Both the position numbers and the translations under genes were made by a program. The notes beneath the pieces were generated by a model. That model made no database searches, had not been told where the DNA came from, and was given only the letters and a program-made list of their open reading frames with translations. From contig NZ_JOOE01000002.1 of the NCBI RefSeq assembly GCF_000712135.1, positions 496,001 to 560,000 of the forward strand: DNA of 64,000 nucleotides, in the 5' to 3' direction. The DNA comes from Sphingomonas sp. UNC305MFCol5.2 (GTDB taxonomy: Bacteria > Pseudomonadota > Alphaproteobacteria > Sphingomonadales > Sphingomonadaceae). This document shows positions 24,320-33,009 of the stretch, one piece after another. Numbering within the stretch: position 1 is the first letter of the stretch; each line of letters starts with the position of its first letter.

Positions 24320-26320
24320 TCAGGCTCCTGCGCCGAGCAGCTTCAGGCGCTCGCTTTCGTCGTTCGCGACTTCCTCCGCCGGGATGTAATAGTCGCGGTT
24401 GTAGTTGAAGGTGTGGCCGATCGCGACGACGAACAGGCCGACCGCGGCGACCGCCGCGAGCCACCAGATGTACCAGACCATCGCGAAGCCGAGCGCGAGC
24501 GCCAGGAACGAGAGGATCACCCCCGCGCCGGTGTTGCGCGGCATGTGGATCGGGCGAAAGCCGCTCGTCGGCACTTCATGCCCGCGCTGCTTCATGTCGT
24601 ACCAGGCGTCGAGATCATGGACCTTCGGCGTGAAGGCGAAGTTGTAGCCCGGCGGCGGCGACGAGGTCGCCCATTCGAGCGTGCGGCCGTTCCACGGATC
24701 GCCGGTGGTGTCGCGCAGCTTCTCGCGGTTCTTGATGCTCACCGCGATCTGGATGACGAAGGCGAGGATGCCGATCAGGATGATCACCGCCCCGATCATC
24801 GCGATGATGAACCAGATCTGCAGGCTCGGATCGTCGAAGTGGCGCACGCGCCGCGTCGTTCCCATCAGCCCGACTATGTAGATCGGCGTCCAGGCGACCC
24901 AATAGCCGATCACCCAGCCCCAGAAGGTCACCTTCCCCCAGAAGCGATCGAGCCGGAAGCCGAAGGCCTTGGGGAACCAATAGTCCATCCCCGCGAACAG
25001 CCCGAACACCACGCCGCCGATGATCACGTTGTGGAAGTGCGCGACGAGGAACAGCGAGTTGTGGAGCACGAAGTCCGCCGGCGGCACGGCGAGCAGCACG
25101 CCGGTCATACCGCCCACCACGAAGGTGAGCATGAACGCCACCACCCACATCATCGGCAGCTCGTAGCGGATGCGGCCGCGATACATCGTGAAGAGCCAGT
25201 TGAAGATCTTCGCGCCGGTCGGGATCGAGATCACCATGGTCGCAATGCCGAAGAAGCTGTTGACGCTCGCGCCCGATCCCATGGTGAAGAAGTGGTGGAG
25301 CCAGACGAGATAGCTCAGGATCGTGATGACCACGGTCGCGTAGACCATCGACGAATAGCCGAACAGCCGCTTGCCGGTGAAGGTCGAGGTGATCTCGGAA
25401 TAGATGCCGAACACCGGCAGGATGAGGACGTACACCTCGGGGTGGCCCCAGATCCACACCAGGTTCCAGTACATCATCGGGTTGCCGCCGAGATCGTTGG
25501 TGAAGAAGTTGGTGCCGACATAGCGATCGAGCATCAGCATCGCGAAGGCGGCGGTGAGCACCGGGAAGATCGCGATGACGAGGACGTTGCTGCACAGAGC
25601 GGTCCAGCAGAAGATCGGCATCTTCATCATCGTCATGCCCGGCGCGCGCATCTTGATGATCGTGACGACCATGTTGATGCCCGAGAGCGTCGTGCCGATA
25701 CCCGCGATCTGCAGCGCCCATAGATAATAATCAGGCCCGGTGTCCGGGCTGTTCTGCAGATTGGAGACGGGCACATAGCCGAGCCAGCCCGCGCGCGAGA
25801 ACTCGCCGACGAACAGCGAGATCATCACCAGCAAGGCGCCGGCGACCGTGAGCCAGAAGCTCAGATTGTTGAGGAAGGGAAAGGCCACGTCACGCGCGCC
25901 GATCTGGAGCGGCATGACGAAGTTGATCAGCCCCACGACCAGCGGGATCGCGACGAAGAAGATCATGATCGTGCCGTGCGCAGTGAAGACCTGATCGTAA
26001 TGGTGCGCAGGCAGATAGCCCTGGCTGTCCCCGAAGGCGATCGCCTGTTGCGCGCGCATCATCAGTGCGTCGGAAAAGCCACGCAGCAGCATGATAATGC
26101 CGAGGATCATGTACATGACCCCGATCTTCTTGTGATCGACGGTGGTGAGCCACTCGCGCCACAGCCAGCCCCAGAGCCGGTATTTGGTGACCGCCCCGAC
26201 GATGCCGAGCCCGAGCAGGACGACGACGATGAAAGTGACGAGCAGGATCGGCTCGTGGATCGGGAAGGATTCAAAAGTGAGGCGGCCGAAGACCGTGCGC
26301 GCCAGGCTTTCGTTGAACAT
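24320..26320 (-). CDS. cyoB: Cytochrome bo ubiquinol oxidase subunit I
   Basis: The 666-residue subunit has about fifteen transmembrane helices and the haem-copper ligands: His in AHGTIMIFF (low-spin haem), [10 protein letters not shown] with the His-Tyr cross-link site, the HH pair in WLHHFFTM, and [11 protein letters not shown]. It reduces oxygen to water and pumps protons with ubiquinol as donor. The start follows directly on the cyoA stop. Length and motifs are typical for CyoB. Confidence 0.97.
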   Translation of the reverse strand: MFNESLARTVFGRLTFESFPIHEPILLVTFIVVVLLGLGIVGAVTKYRLWGWLWREWLTTVDHKKIGVMYMILGIIMLLRGFSDALMMRAQQAIAFGDSQGYLPAHHYDQVFTAHGTIMIFFVAIPLVVGLINFVMPLQIGARDVAFPFLNNLSFWLTVAGALLVMISLFVGEFSRAGWLGYVPVSNLQNSPDTGPDYYLWALQIAGIGTTLSGINMVVTIIKMRAPGMTMMKMPIFCWTALCSNVLVIAIFPVLTAAFAMLMLDRYVGTNFFTNDLGGNPMMYWNLVWIWGHPEVYVLILPVFGIYSEITSTFTGKRLFGYSSMVYATVVITILSYLVWLHHFFTMGSGASVNSFFGIATMVISIPTGAKIFNWLFTMYRGRIRYELPMMWVVAFMLTFVVGGMTGVLLAVPPADFVLHNSLFLVAHFHNVIIGGVVFGLFAGMDYWFPKAFGFRLDRFWGKVTFWGWVIGYWVAWTPIYIVGLMGTTRRVRHFDDPSLQIWFIIAMIGAVIILIGILAFVIQIAVSIKNREKLRDTTGDPWNGRTLEWATSSPPPGYNFAFTPKVHDLDAWYDMKQRGHEVPTSGFRPIHMPRNTGAGVILSFLALALGFAMVWYIWWLAAVAAVGLFVVAIGHTFNYNRDYYIPAEEVANDESERLKLLGAGA

Positions 26321-27370
26321 TTAGCGCTCCTGGTGCGAATGCGGTGCTGGGCTGGCTTGCGCGCCCGGCGGCGGAGTAAGGCTCTCGCCCCGGCCTTTCT
26401 CTTCGCCGCCCTTGAACAGCGCGCCTTCGGGCTTGCCGGTCTCGGGGATCGATCCGTGGCCGCCGTGCATGCCGTTCATGCAGGGCGTGCCGGGGCGCAC
26501 ACAACGCTTGTAGACGCGGTCGAACAGATCGCTTTCGGCACCCGCGAAATACATTGCGGGCACCCTCTCACTCGGCTTTTCGAGCGCGAGGAAGCCTTTG
26601 GTGTCGAGCGCCGGGCCGCTGGCCTTCACCCGCGCCACCCAGGCGTCGAAGCCCGCCTGATCGACGCCGTAAAGCTTGAAGCGCATGTCGGAGAAGCCGG
26701 CGCCGCTGTAATTGGCCGACATGCCCTCGAACCGACCCTGTCGGTTGAGCACCGCGTGAAGCGTGCTCCGCATCCCGGGCATGGCATAGATCATTCCGGC
26801 CAGCGTCGGTGCGTAGAAGGTGTTCATCATGTTGGTCGACGTAATCTCGAAGCGCACCTGGCGATCGACCGGCAGCGCCAGTTCGTTGACCGTCGCGATG
26901 CCCTGCTCGGGGTAGATGAACAGCCATTTCCAGTCGAGCGAGACAACCTGCACGACCATCGGCTTGATCTTGGGATCGACCGGACGACCCGCCGCGACGC
27001 GATCGAGCGGGCGAAACGGATCGAGCAGATGGGTGCTCCACCAGGTGAGCGCGCCCAAACAGATGATGATCAGCAGCGGCGCCGACCAGATGACGAGCTC
27101 GAGCGACGTCGAATGGTCGAAATCGGGGTCGTAGGTCGCTTCCTTGTTCGATTCGCGATAGCGCCACGCGAAGACGACGATCAGCGCCATCACCGGCACG
27201 ATGATCAGCAGCATCAGCGCGGTCGAGATATAGATGATGTCGCGCTGCTGGAGTGCGATGTCGCCGGCGGGATCGAGCACTTCATTGCTGCCGCAGCCCG
27301 CGAGCAGCGCCGCGAGGCACAGCGCGCCCAGGGCGCGTCGAGCAGTGGACAGGGTCAGATATTCGCGCAT
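26321..27370 (-). CDS. cyoA: Cytochrome bo ubiquinol oxidase subunit II
   Basis: The 349-residue lipoprotein has a signal with lipobox LLAGC (Cys about 26), two transmembrane helices and a periplasmic cupredoxin domain without CuA cysteines, as expected for a quinol rather than cytochrome c oxidase. The C-terminal tail is Gly/Pro-rich and longer than usual. ATG 27370 is preferred over an upstream start because GCGAGG precedes it. It opens the operon cyoABCD-surf1-regB-regA. Confidence 0.95.
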   Translation of the reverse strand: MREYLTLSTARRALGALCLAALLAGCGSNEVLDPAGDIALQQRDIIYISTALMLLIIVPVMALIVVFAWRYRESNKEATYDPDFDHSTSLELVIWSAPLLIIICLGALTWWSTHLLDPFRPLDRVAAGRPVDPKIKPMVVQVVSLDWKWLFIYPEQGIATVNELALPVDRQVRFEITSTNMMNTFYAPTLAGMIYAMPGMRSTLHAVLNRQGRFEGMSANYSGAGFSDMRFKLYGVDQAGFDAWVARVKASGPALDTKGFLALEKPSERVPAMYFAGAESDLFDRVYKRCVRPGTPCMNGMHGGHGSIPETGKPEGALFKGGEEKGRGESLTPPPGAQASPAPHSHQER

Positions 27371-27407
27371 GGGACCTCGCCTATCCCGACGCGCCTGTGC
27401 GCCGACA

Positions 27408-27424
27408 TTGGACATTTTGTCCTA
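27408..27424. promoter_or_regulatory. Candidate RegR/RegA-type binding site upstream of cyoA
   Basis: The stretch TTGGACATTTTGTCCTA contains ACATTTTGTC, which fits the core RCRTTNNGNC of the published RegR box GNGRCRTTNNGNCGC at all ten positions, and 12 of 15 positions overall. It also forms the palindrome GGACA-ttt-TGTCC. It lies about 40-54 bases before cyoA and about 80 bases before the divergent MFS gene. As a RegA-family regulator is encoded in the same operon, autoregulation by RegA is likely (inference). Confidence 0.5.
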
Positions 27425-27503
27425 TCCCCACCCGTGCGCTTTTCTGGTGCAACGGGCGTTGAAACGCAATAACACCGAATCAGGCCGCCGGAGCAGAAAG
27501 CGA

Positions 27504-28835
27504 ATGAGTGCACCGATCGCCGCGTCCACATCGACGCCCCTCGAGCGCGACGCGCGCATCGTGAACGCGCGTGACCACCGCGTCGCCCCCGGCGAAATCG
27601 CGATCGGCGTGATCGTCGGGCGAACCAGCGAGTTCTTCGACTTCTTCGTCTATGCCATCGCCTCGGTGCTGGTGTTCCCGTCGCTGGTCTTCCCGTTCGT
27701 CGATGCGCTCACGGGCACGCTTTATTCCTTCGGCCTGTTCGCGCTCGCCTTCATCGCGCGGCCGATCGGTTCGCTGATATTCATGTGGGTCGACCGCAAT
27801 CACGGACGTGGCGTGAAGCTCACCATCGCATTGTTCCTGCTCGGCGGATCGACCATGTCGATCGCCTTCCTGCCCGGTTACGCGCAGATCGGCATGGCCG
27901 CGGTGTGGCTGCTCGCCTTGTTCCGGCTCGGCCAGGGCGCGGCCCTGGGCGGTGCGTGGGACGGCCTGCCCTCGCTGCTCGCGCTCAACGTGCCGCACGA
28001 GCGGCGTGGCTGGTACGCGATGATCCCGCAGCTCGGCGCGCCGCTCGGATTGCTGGTCGCCTGCGGCCTGTTCGCCTTCTTCATGTCGACATTGTCGACG
28101 GAGGATTTCCTCTCCTGGGGCTGGCGCTATCCGTTCTTCGTCGCCTTCGCGATCAACGTCGTCGCGCTGTTCGCCCGACTGCGGCTGGTGGCGACTCCCG
28201 AGTTCGAGAAGCTGTTCGAATCGCGCGAGCTTCAGCCCGCGCCGGTCGTGGAGACGCTGCGCGAAGAAGGCCGCACCGTGATCCTCGGCGCCTTCGCCCC
28301 GCTCGCCAGCTTTGCGATGTTCCACCTCGTCACGGTGTTCCCGCTCTCCTGGGTGGCGCTCTACACCGGCGAGCCTCCCGTCCGCTTCCTGGTCATCGAG
28401 ATGGTCGGCGCGGTGGTCGGCGTGCTCGCGATCATGGCTTCGGGCGTGATCGCCGATCGGGTCGGGCGGCGCGCAGTGCTCGGCGTGTCGGCGGTGCTGA
28501 TCGGTGCCTATAGCGGCTTCGCACCGCAGCTGCTCGGCGCCGGCGGCGCGGGCGAGACGGTCTATATGATCGCAGGCTTCGCGTTGCTCGGCCTCGCCTT
28601 CGGCCAGTCTTCGGGGGCAGTGAACGGCAGTTTCTCGAGCCAGCGGCGCTACACCGGCGCGGCGCTCACTTCGAACCTCGCCTGGCTGATCGGCGCGGGC
28701 TTCGCGCCGCTCGTCGCGCTCACGCTCGCCAGCCAATTCGGATTATGGTCGGTCGGCGCCTATCTGCTCTCCGGCGCGATCTGCACGCTCGCAGCCTTGG
28801 GCATCAACAAGGAATGGGGCCGCAAGGCCGACTGA
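27504..28835 (+). CDS. Major facilitator superfamily transporter (metabolite:H+ symporter type)
   Basis: The 443-residue protein has twelve hydrophobic segments and starts with FFDFFVYAIASVLVFP after a polar N-terminus, with RPIGSLIFMWVDRNHGRG as the loop 2-3 signature, as in the MHS subfamily of citrate, proline or shikimate transporters. ATG 27504 gives the family's normal N-terminus. It is divergent from cyoA across 133 bases. The substrate cannot be named. Confidence 0.87.
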   Translation: MSAPIAASTSTPLERDARIVNARDHRVAPGEIAIGVIVGRTSEFFDFFVYAIASVLVFPSLVFPFVDALTGTLYSFGLFALAFIARPIGSLIFMWVDRNHGRGVKLTIALFLLGGSTMSIAFLPGYAQIGMAAVWLLALFRLGQGAALGGAWDGLPSLLALNVPHERRGWYAMIPQLGAPLGLLVACGLFAFFMSTLSTEDFLSWGWRYPFFVAFAINVVALFARLRLVATPEFEKLFESRELQPAPVVETLREEGRTVILGAFAPLASFAMFHLVTVFPLSWVALYTGEPPVRFLVIEMVGAVVGVLAIMASGVIADRVGRRAVLGVSAVLIGAYSGFAPQLLGAGGAGETVYMIAGFALLGLAFGQSSGAVNGSFSSQRRYTGAALTSNLAWLIGAGFAPLVALTLASQFGLWSVGAYLLSGAICTLAALGINKEWGRKAD

Positions 28836-28915
28836 CCATCGGCCGGCACCAAAGCGGTTATTTCCCAGTTTGAGCGCGGCTGGGCCGTCACGCCGGGGAG
28901 CTGCGACTGCCCGGC

Positions 28916-29428
28916 TCAGGCAGGCTGCAGATTCACCGCGCGCGGTTCGGCAGGAGGCAGGCCGGAGCTCTCTTCCCGCATCATCAATTCCTGCTTCCGC
29001 GCCAGCATCGCGTCGCGCAGCGCGACCAGATCGACATCGGTCTTGCGGCACTGGGCGAACATGCCTTCGCCGCGCATTTCTTCCTCATGGACGTGGTGCA
29101 GGATCTCTTCGGAGAGCACCTTCACCTTGGCGTCGTAAAATTCGTCACCGGGGCTTCCCGCCTCGATATCGTTGATCAGGATCTTGGCACCGTCATGCTC
29201 GACATAGGCTTCGTCGAGCGTGTCATCCTCGATCTTGCCCTTGAAGGCGGGGTAGAAGATCTCCTCCTCGATCGCGGTGTGGATCTTGAGCTCGACGCAG
29301 ATCTGGTGCGCGAGCTTCTTCTTCGCCGCCGATCCGCTCGCGCCCTCATAGCGTTCGAACAATTCCTCGACCTTGCGATGGTCCGCCTTCAGCAGCGCAA
29401 TCGCATCGGTATATTCCTGATCTGCCAC
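28916..29428 (-). CDS. Hemerythrin HHE-domain protein
   Basis: The 170-residue helical protein carries the diiron ligands in the hemerythrin order: His in KADHRKVEELFERY, His and Glu in HTAIEEEIFYP, then VEHDGAK and HHVHEEE. Such proteins bind oxygen or nitric oxide, or act in iron and redox stress. The start is GTG at 29428 with GGGAGAA 6 bases upstream. The same frame stays open for another 75 codons upstream through a Cys-rich remnant, so a longer product is formally possible. Confidence 0.87.
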   Translation of the reverse strand: MADQEYTDAIALLKADHRKVEELFERYEGASGSAAKKKLAHQICVELKIHTAIEEEIFYPAFKGKIEDDTLDEAYVEHDGAKILINDIEAGSPGDEFYDAKVKVLSEEILHHVHEEEMRGEGMFAQCRKTDVDLVALRDAMLARKQELMMREESSGLPPAEPRAVNLQPA

Positions 29429-29509
29429 GGAAATTCTCCCTATCGATTCGAGCGTAGCAAAGCGTTGAGGAGCCTGGAGGTTCCTGCTGCGAATCAATCG
29501 CAGGCGCCG

Positions 29510-29653
29510 GGCTTCACTGGATGCTGGCCAGCCCCTTGCGGCAATCCTGTGCACATTCACGCACATCCTCGCGCAAAGCCGGCAATGGTCACGCGCATGC
29601 TTCTCGCATTCTCCGGCGCACGCCTCGCAGGCATGCGCACACAGTTCGAGCAT
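29510..29653 (-). pseudogene. Remnant of a Cys-rich copper-binding (DUF326/Csp-like) gene
   Basis: Read from 29653, the minus strand encodes MLELCAHACEACAGE then CEKHARDHCRLCARMC, with Cys at C-x3-C-x2-C-x3-C and later spacing typical of the last two helices of four-helix-bundle copper storage or DUF326 proteins. The first half of such a protein is missing: an in-frame TGA lies 12 bases upstream, and the DNA before it belongs to the nodT gene. There is no ribosome site at the first ATG. The fragment runs in frame into the hemerythrin gene. Confidence 0.6.
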
Positions 29654-31125
29654 CGCGCAGCATCATCGCGTTCCGGCTCGTATGGCGGACGGCCATCCCA
29701 CCCACCGCCCAGTGCCCGGAAAGAAGCGATGGCGGCGCGGGCGGCAGCCGCCTTCGACTGAATTTCGGCATCCCGGCTGGCGAGAAGGCGCTGGTCGGCG
29801 TCGAGCACGTCGAGCAAGCTGGAGACGCCGCCCTTGTAGGCCGCGAGCGAGGATGCGCGGGCCTTGGTGAGCGACGCGACGCCCTGGTCGAGGATCTGGC
29901 CGCGGGCCTGCTGCTTGACGAGCGCCGAGAAGGCGTTCTCCACATCCTCCGAGGCCCTGAGGACCGCCAGGCGATAGGCGGCCAGCGCCTCGGCGTTGCG
30001 GCCCCGCGCTGCGGCGATCTCGGCATCGATGCGGCCGAAGTCGAACAGCCGCCAGCGCAGCCCGAGAACGCCGCTGGCTTGGGTGGCGTTGCCGCCGAAC
30101 AGTCCGCCGACGCCCATGGTCGCGGTGCCGAGCAACCCGCTGAGCGAGAATTTCGGATAATATTCGGCCATGGCCACGCCGATCCGGGCGTTCGACGCGG
30201 CAAGCGTTCGTTCGGCCGCGATGATATCCGGGCGGCGGCGCAGCAGCGCGGCAGGACCGCCTGCGTCCGAGACCGCGGGAACGTCGGGGATCGGCGCGAC
30301 GGCCGCAAGTTCGGGCCGGGTCGAGCCGGGCTGGAGGCCGAGCAGGACATCCAGCGCGTTCAGGGCGATGTCGAGATTCTGCTCGAGTTCCGGAACACCG
30401 GCTTTCACTTGCGCCAGGGCCCCCTCGGCCTGGCGCAGCTGCAATTCGGCCGCCACGCCCTTGCGATACTGGAGCCCGACCAGATCGACCAGCTGCTGCT
30501 GGACCTGCTGCTGGTTGCGCGCCACCTCGAGCCGCGCCTGAAGGCTGCGGATCGCGACATAGGTGTCGGCCGTCTGCGCCGCGACGGCGAGCCGCGCGGC
30601 GACGGCGCCAGCCGCGGATGCCTGCCAGTCGGCCCGTGCGGCATCGCGCGCCGCGTCCTTGCCGCCGAAGAGATCGAGCTCCCAGCTCGCGCCGAGGTTC
30701 AAGTCGTAGCTTTGCGCCTCGCGGTCGAAGCCTGGCAAGGCGCTGGCGATGCGGCCCTGCGGCGTCTCGAGCGACTGATAATTCTCGCTCGCCTGGCCGC
30801 TGACCTGCCCGGACGGGAGGAGGGCGGCTTTGGCGTGGCGCAGCGCGGCGCGCGCCTGCACGACACGGGCGCTCGCCTGCTGCAGGTCGAGATTCTGCGC
30901 CAGCGCGCGTTCGACCATGCTCGCCAGCAGCGGATCGTCGAACGATCGCCACCAATTCACCAGATCGACCTTCGCGGCCTGACCGGTGGCGGCCTCGACG
31001 GCTGGGCCGCCCATGAACGCCGGTGGTGCTGTCACTTGGGGTGCGACATAGGCCGGGCCGACGGCGCAGCCGCCGAGTAGCGCAGCCGTCCCGGCCACCG
31101 TCAGGATCGAAGATGAAATGCGCAT
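29557..31125 (-). CDS. RND efflux outer-membrane lipoprotein, NodT family
   Basis: The protein of about 522 residues has a lipobox (LLGGC), the two TolC-like repeats with coiled-coil segments, and the family markers WWRSFDDPLL and RRRPDIIAAERTLA. It forms the outer-membrane duct of a tripartite pump. The family C-terminus would end near GGGWDG (about base 29695). The reading frame instead continues 38 codons through the copper-protein remnant in another frame, so the 3' end looks rearranged. ATG 31125 is chosen for the signal peptide. It is divergent from tetR; the MFP and RND partners lie beyond tetR. Confidence 0.9.
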   Translation of the reverse strand: MRISSSILTVAGTAALLGGCAVGPAYVAPQVTAPPAFMGGPAVEAATGQAAKVDLVNWWRSFDDPLLASMVERALAQNLDLQQASARVVQARAALRHAKAALLPSGQVSGQASENYQSLETPQGRIASALPGFDREAQSYDLNLGASWELDLFGGKDAARDAARADWQASAAGAVAARLAVAAQTADTYVAIRSLQARLEVARNQQQVQQQLVDLVGLQYRKGVAAELQLRQAEGALAQVKAGVPELEQNLDIALNALDVLLGLQPGSTRPELAAVAPIPDVPAVSDAGGPAALLRRRPDIIAAERTLAASNARIGVAMAEYYPKFSLSGLLGTATMGVGGLFGGNATQASGVLGLRWRLFDFGRIDAEIAAARGRNAEALAAYRLAVLRASEDVENAFSALVKQQARGQILDQGVASLTKARASSLAAYKGGVSSLLDVLDADQRLLASRDAEIQSKAAAARAAIASFRALGGGWDGRPPYEPERDDAARCSNCVRMPARRAPENARSMRVTIAGFARGCA

Positions 31126-31164
31126 GCGTCCGTTCGCCAGCAACTCCATGAACCATTTCATGGC

Positions 31165-31192
31165 TTGTGACCGATAACGTGTTTGGTCACAA
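31165..31192. promoter_or_regulatory. TetR operator O1 with embedded nodT promoter
   Basis: TTGTGACC-N12-GGTCACAA is a perfect 8-bp inverted repeat between nodT and tetR. On the minus strand a TTGACA (31200-31195) and, 17 bases on, TTATCG (31177-31172) form a plausible sigma-70 promoter for nodT, and the operator half-sites flank the -10 element. A repressor bound here would block nodT and probably tetR as well. Confidence 0.7.
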
Positions 31193-31217
31193 TTTGTCAA
31201 TCCGGACTTTTGGCGCT

Positions 31218-31847
31218 ATGGGTGCGGCCATGAAAAATCAGAGCACAAGCAAGGCCGCCACGCGCGGACCGGCGGAGCATTCGGTGCGGGACCAGATCGT
31301 CAAGGCTGCACGCGAATGCTTCGCCCATTACGGCTATGGCAAGACGACGGTGTCGGATCTCGCGCGCGAGATCGGCTTCTCCAAGGCCTATATCTACCGC
31401 TTTTTCGAATCGAAGCAGGCGATCGGCGAGGCGATCTGCGCCGAGTGTGTAGGCGCGCTATTCGACCAGGTCCGGGAGGCAGTGGACCAAGGGGAGGACG
31501 CGACCGACAAGCTGCGCAGATTTGCGAGAACCGCCACCACCGCAACCGTCGAGCTGCTCTTCACCGATCGCAAGCTCTATGAGATCGCGGTCCATGCGTC
31601 GTCCGAAAACTGGGAGGTCGTGCGGGCCTATACCGAGCGCCTGCAGGGCCTGCTCGAAGAGATCCTCAAGGAAGGCCGCGAGAATGGCGAGTTCGAGCGC
31701 AAGACCCCGCTCGACGAAACCCGCCGGTCGATCTTCTATGCCCTCAAGCCCTTCATCGACCCCGTTTTCCTCGAGCGCAGCCTCGACCTCCTGCCCGATG
31801 CGCAGACCGAGGTGACCGGACTGGTGCTGCGCAGCCTCGCACCATGA
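31218..31847 (+). CDS. TetR-family transcriptional repressor of the efflux genes
   Basis: The protein of about 209 residues has the TetR helix-turn-helix near its N-terminus: VRDQIVKAARECFAHYGYG, then TTVSDLAREIGFSKAYIYRF and FESKQAI. The rest is the helical ligand domain. ATG 31218 or 31230 are both possible; neither has a strong ribosome site. It lies between nodT and the MFP-RND genes, and matching inverted repeats occur on both of its sides, so it probably represses all three genes and itself. The inducer is unknown. Confidence 0.88.
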   Translation: MGAAMKNQSTSKAATRGPAEHSVRDQIVKAARECFAHYGYGKTTVSDLAREIGFSKAYIYRFFESKQAIGEAICAECVGALFDQVREAVDQGEDATDKLRRFARTATTATVELLFTDRKLYEIAVHASSENWEVVRAYTERLQGLLEEILKEGRENGEFERKTPLDETRRSIFYALKPFIDPVFLERSLDLLPDAQTEVTGLVLRSLAP

Positions 31848-31861
31848 GATCGAATAGTTGC

Positions 31862-31889
31862 ATGTGACTAGTTGACATAATGGTCACTT
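31862..31889. promoter_or_regulatory. TetR operator O2 upstream of the MFP-RND genes
   Basis: ATGTGACT-N12-GGTCACTT has the same half-site core (TGTGAC / GTCAC) and the same 12-base spacer as the operator between nodT and tetR. A TTGACA at 31872-31877 lies inside the spacer, so the repeat would cover the -35 region of the promoter for the MFP-RND operon; the -10 is not clear. Confidence 0.65.
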
Positions 31890-31926
31890 GATGACATCTG
31901 GTTCCGACTGAACAGGAGGAACCTGC

Positions 31927-33009
31927 GTGTCGATATCGTCTTGCGCCCGAACGGTCGGGATTCTTGGGCTGGCAGCCGGAGCGCTGGCCGGATGCGGCAA
32001 ATCGGACGCCGATCCGCGTACCGCGCCGCCGCTGGTGCGAATCGCGCAAGCCGGCGCGGCCGAAGGATCCGCGCAGGCGTTCACGGGCATCGTCGGCGCC
32101 CGCGTGCAGAGCGATCTCGGCTTCCGTGTCGGCGGCAAGGTGGTGGCGCGGCTGGTCGATGCCGGTCAGACCGTCCGCCGCGGCCAGCCTCTCATGCGCA
32201 TCGATGCGGCCGACTATGCGCTCGCGGCGCAGGCGGCGGCCGGCACGGTCGCGGCCGCCCGCGCCCGCGCGGTTCAGGCCAGCGCCGATGAACAGCGCTA
32301 CCGCGATCTGGTGTCTGCGGGTGCGGTCTCCGCCTCCGCCTACGACCAGGCAAAGGCCGCGGCGCTTTCGGCGCGCGCGCAGCTTTCCGCCGCCGAGGCC
32401 CAGGCACGGGTCAGTCGCAACGATACCGGCTATACGTTGCTGGTTGCCGACGCCGACGGCGTGGTCGCCGAGACGCTGGCCGAGCCCGGGCAAGTGGTCG
32501 CGGCCGGTCAGACCGTCGTCCGGCTGGCCCGCTCCGGTCCGCGCGAAGCCGTGGTTGCACTGCCCGAGACGCTTCGCCCTGCACTGGGCACGGAAGCGGA
32601 GGCCCGGACCTATAGCGGGCTCGATGGGCGGGCGCGATTGCGGCAACTGAGCGACGCCGCTGATCCGACGACGCGGACTTTCGAAGCGCGGTTCGTCCTC
32701 TCCGGTGCTCCCGTCGCTGCGCCTCTGGGATCGACGATAACGATCCGGGTCGGCGCTCCCGGCCAGCCGGCGGCGATCGCCGTCCCGCTCGCCGCGATCT
32801 ACGACCGCGGGCAGGGGCCGGGAGTCTGGATCGTCGAAAGCGGAAATAGTCCCAGCGTCACCTGGCGTCCGGTACGGCTCGCCACGATCGGCGACGAGAA
32901 GGCAGTCGTGGCCGCGGGCTTGCGTCCCGGCGAGCGCTTCGTCGCGCTGGGCGCGCACATGCTCCACCAGGGCCAGCCGGTCCGCATCGCCGCGGGAGCG
33001 GTCCGTTGA
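31927..33009 (+). CDS. RND efflux periplasmic adaptor, lipoprotein (MFP/HlyD family)
   Basis: The 360-residue adaptor has a lipobox (LAGC, Cys about 23), a lipoyl/barrel-sandwich half (GFRVGGKVVARLVDAGQTV), a short helical hairpin of about 80 residues and the matching second half (DADGVVAETLAEPGQVV), then beta-barrel and membrane-proximal domains. It bridges the RND pump to the outer-membrane duct. GTG 31927 has a strong AGGAGG 7 bases upstream. The RND gene starts by TTGA overlap. Confidence 0.92.
   Translation: MSISSCARTVGILGLAAGALAGCGKSDADPRTAPPLVRIAQAGAAEGSAQAFTGIVGARVQSDLGFRVGGKVVARLVDAGQTVRRGQPLMRIDAADYALAAQAAAGTVAAARARAVQASADEQRYRDLVSAGAVSASAYDQAKAAALSARAQLSAAEAQARVSRNDTGYTLLVADADGVVAETLAEPGQVVAAGQTVVRLARSGPREAVVALPETLRPALGTEAEARTYSGLDGRARLRQLSDAADPTTRTFEARFVLSGAPVAAPLGSTITIRVGAPGQPAAIAVPLAAIYDRGQGPGVWIVESGNSPSVTWRPVRLATIGDEKAVVAAGLRPGERFVALGAHMLHQGQPVRIAAGAVR

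Noticed and set aside
24317..25723. A 468-codon plus-strand frame over cyoB
   Set aside because: Antisense shadow of a highly conserved oxidase subunit, composed mostly of charged residues and His.
31165..31889. Transposon end repeats around tetR
   Set aside because: The repeats are palindromic operators of 28 bases with a fixed 12-base spacer, not direct or terminal inverted repeats, and no transposase is present.
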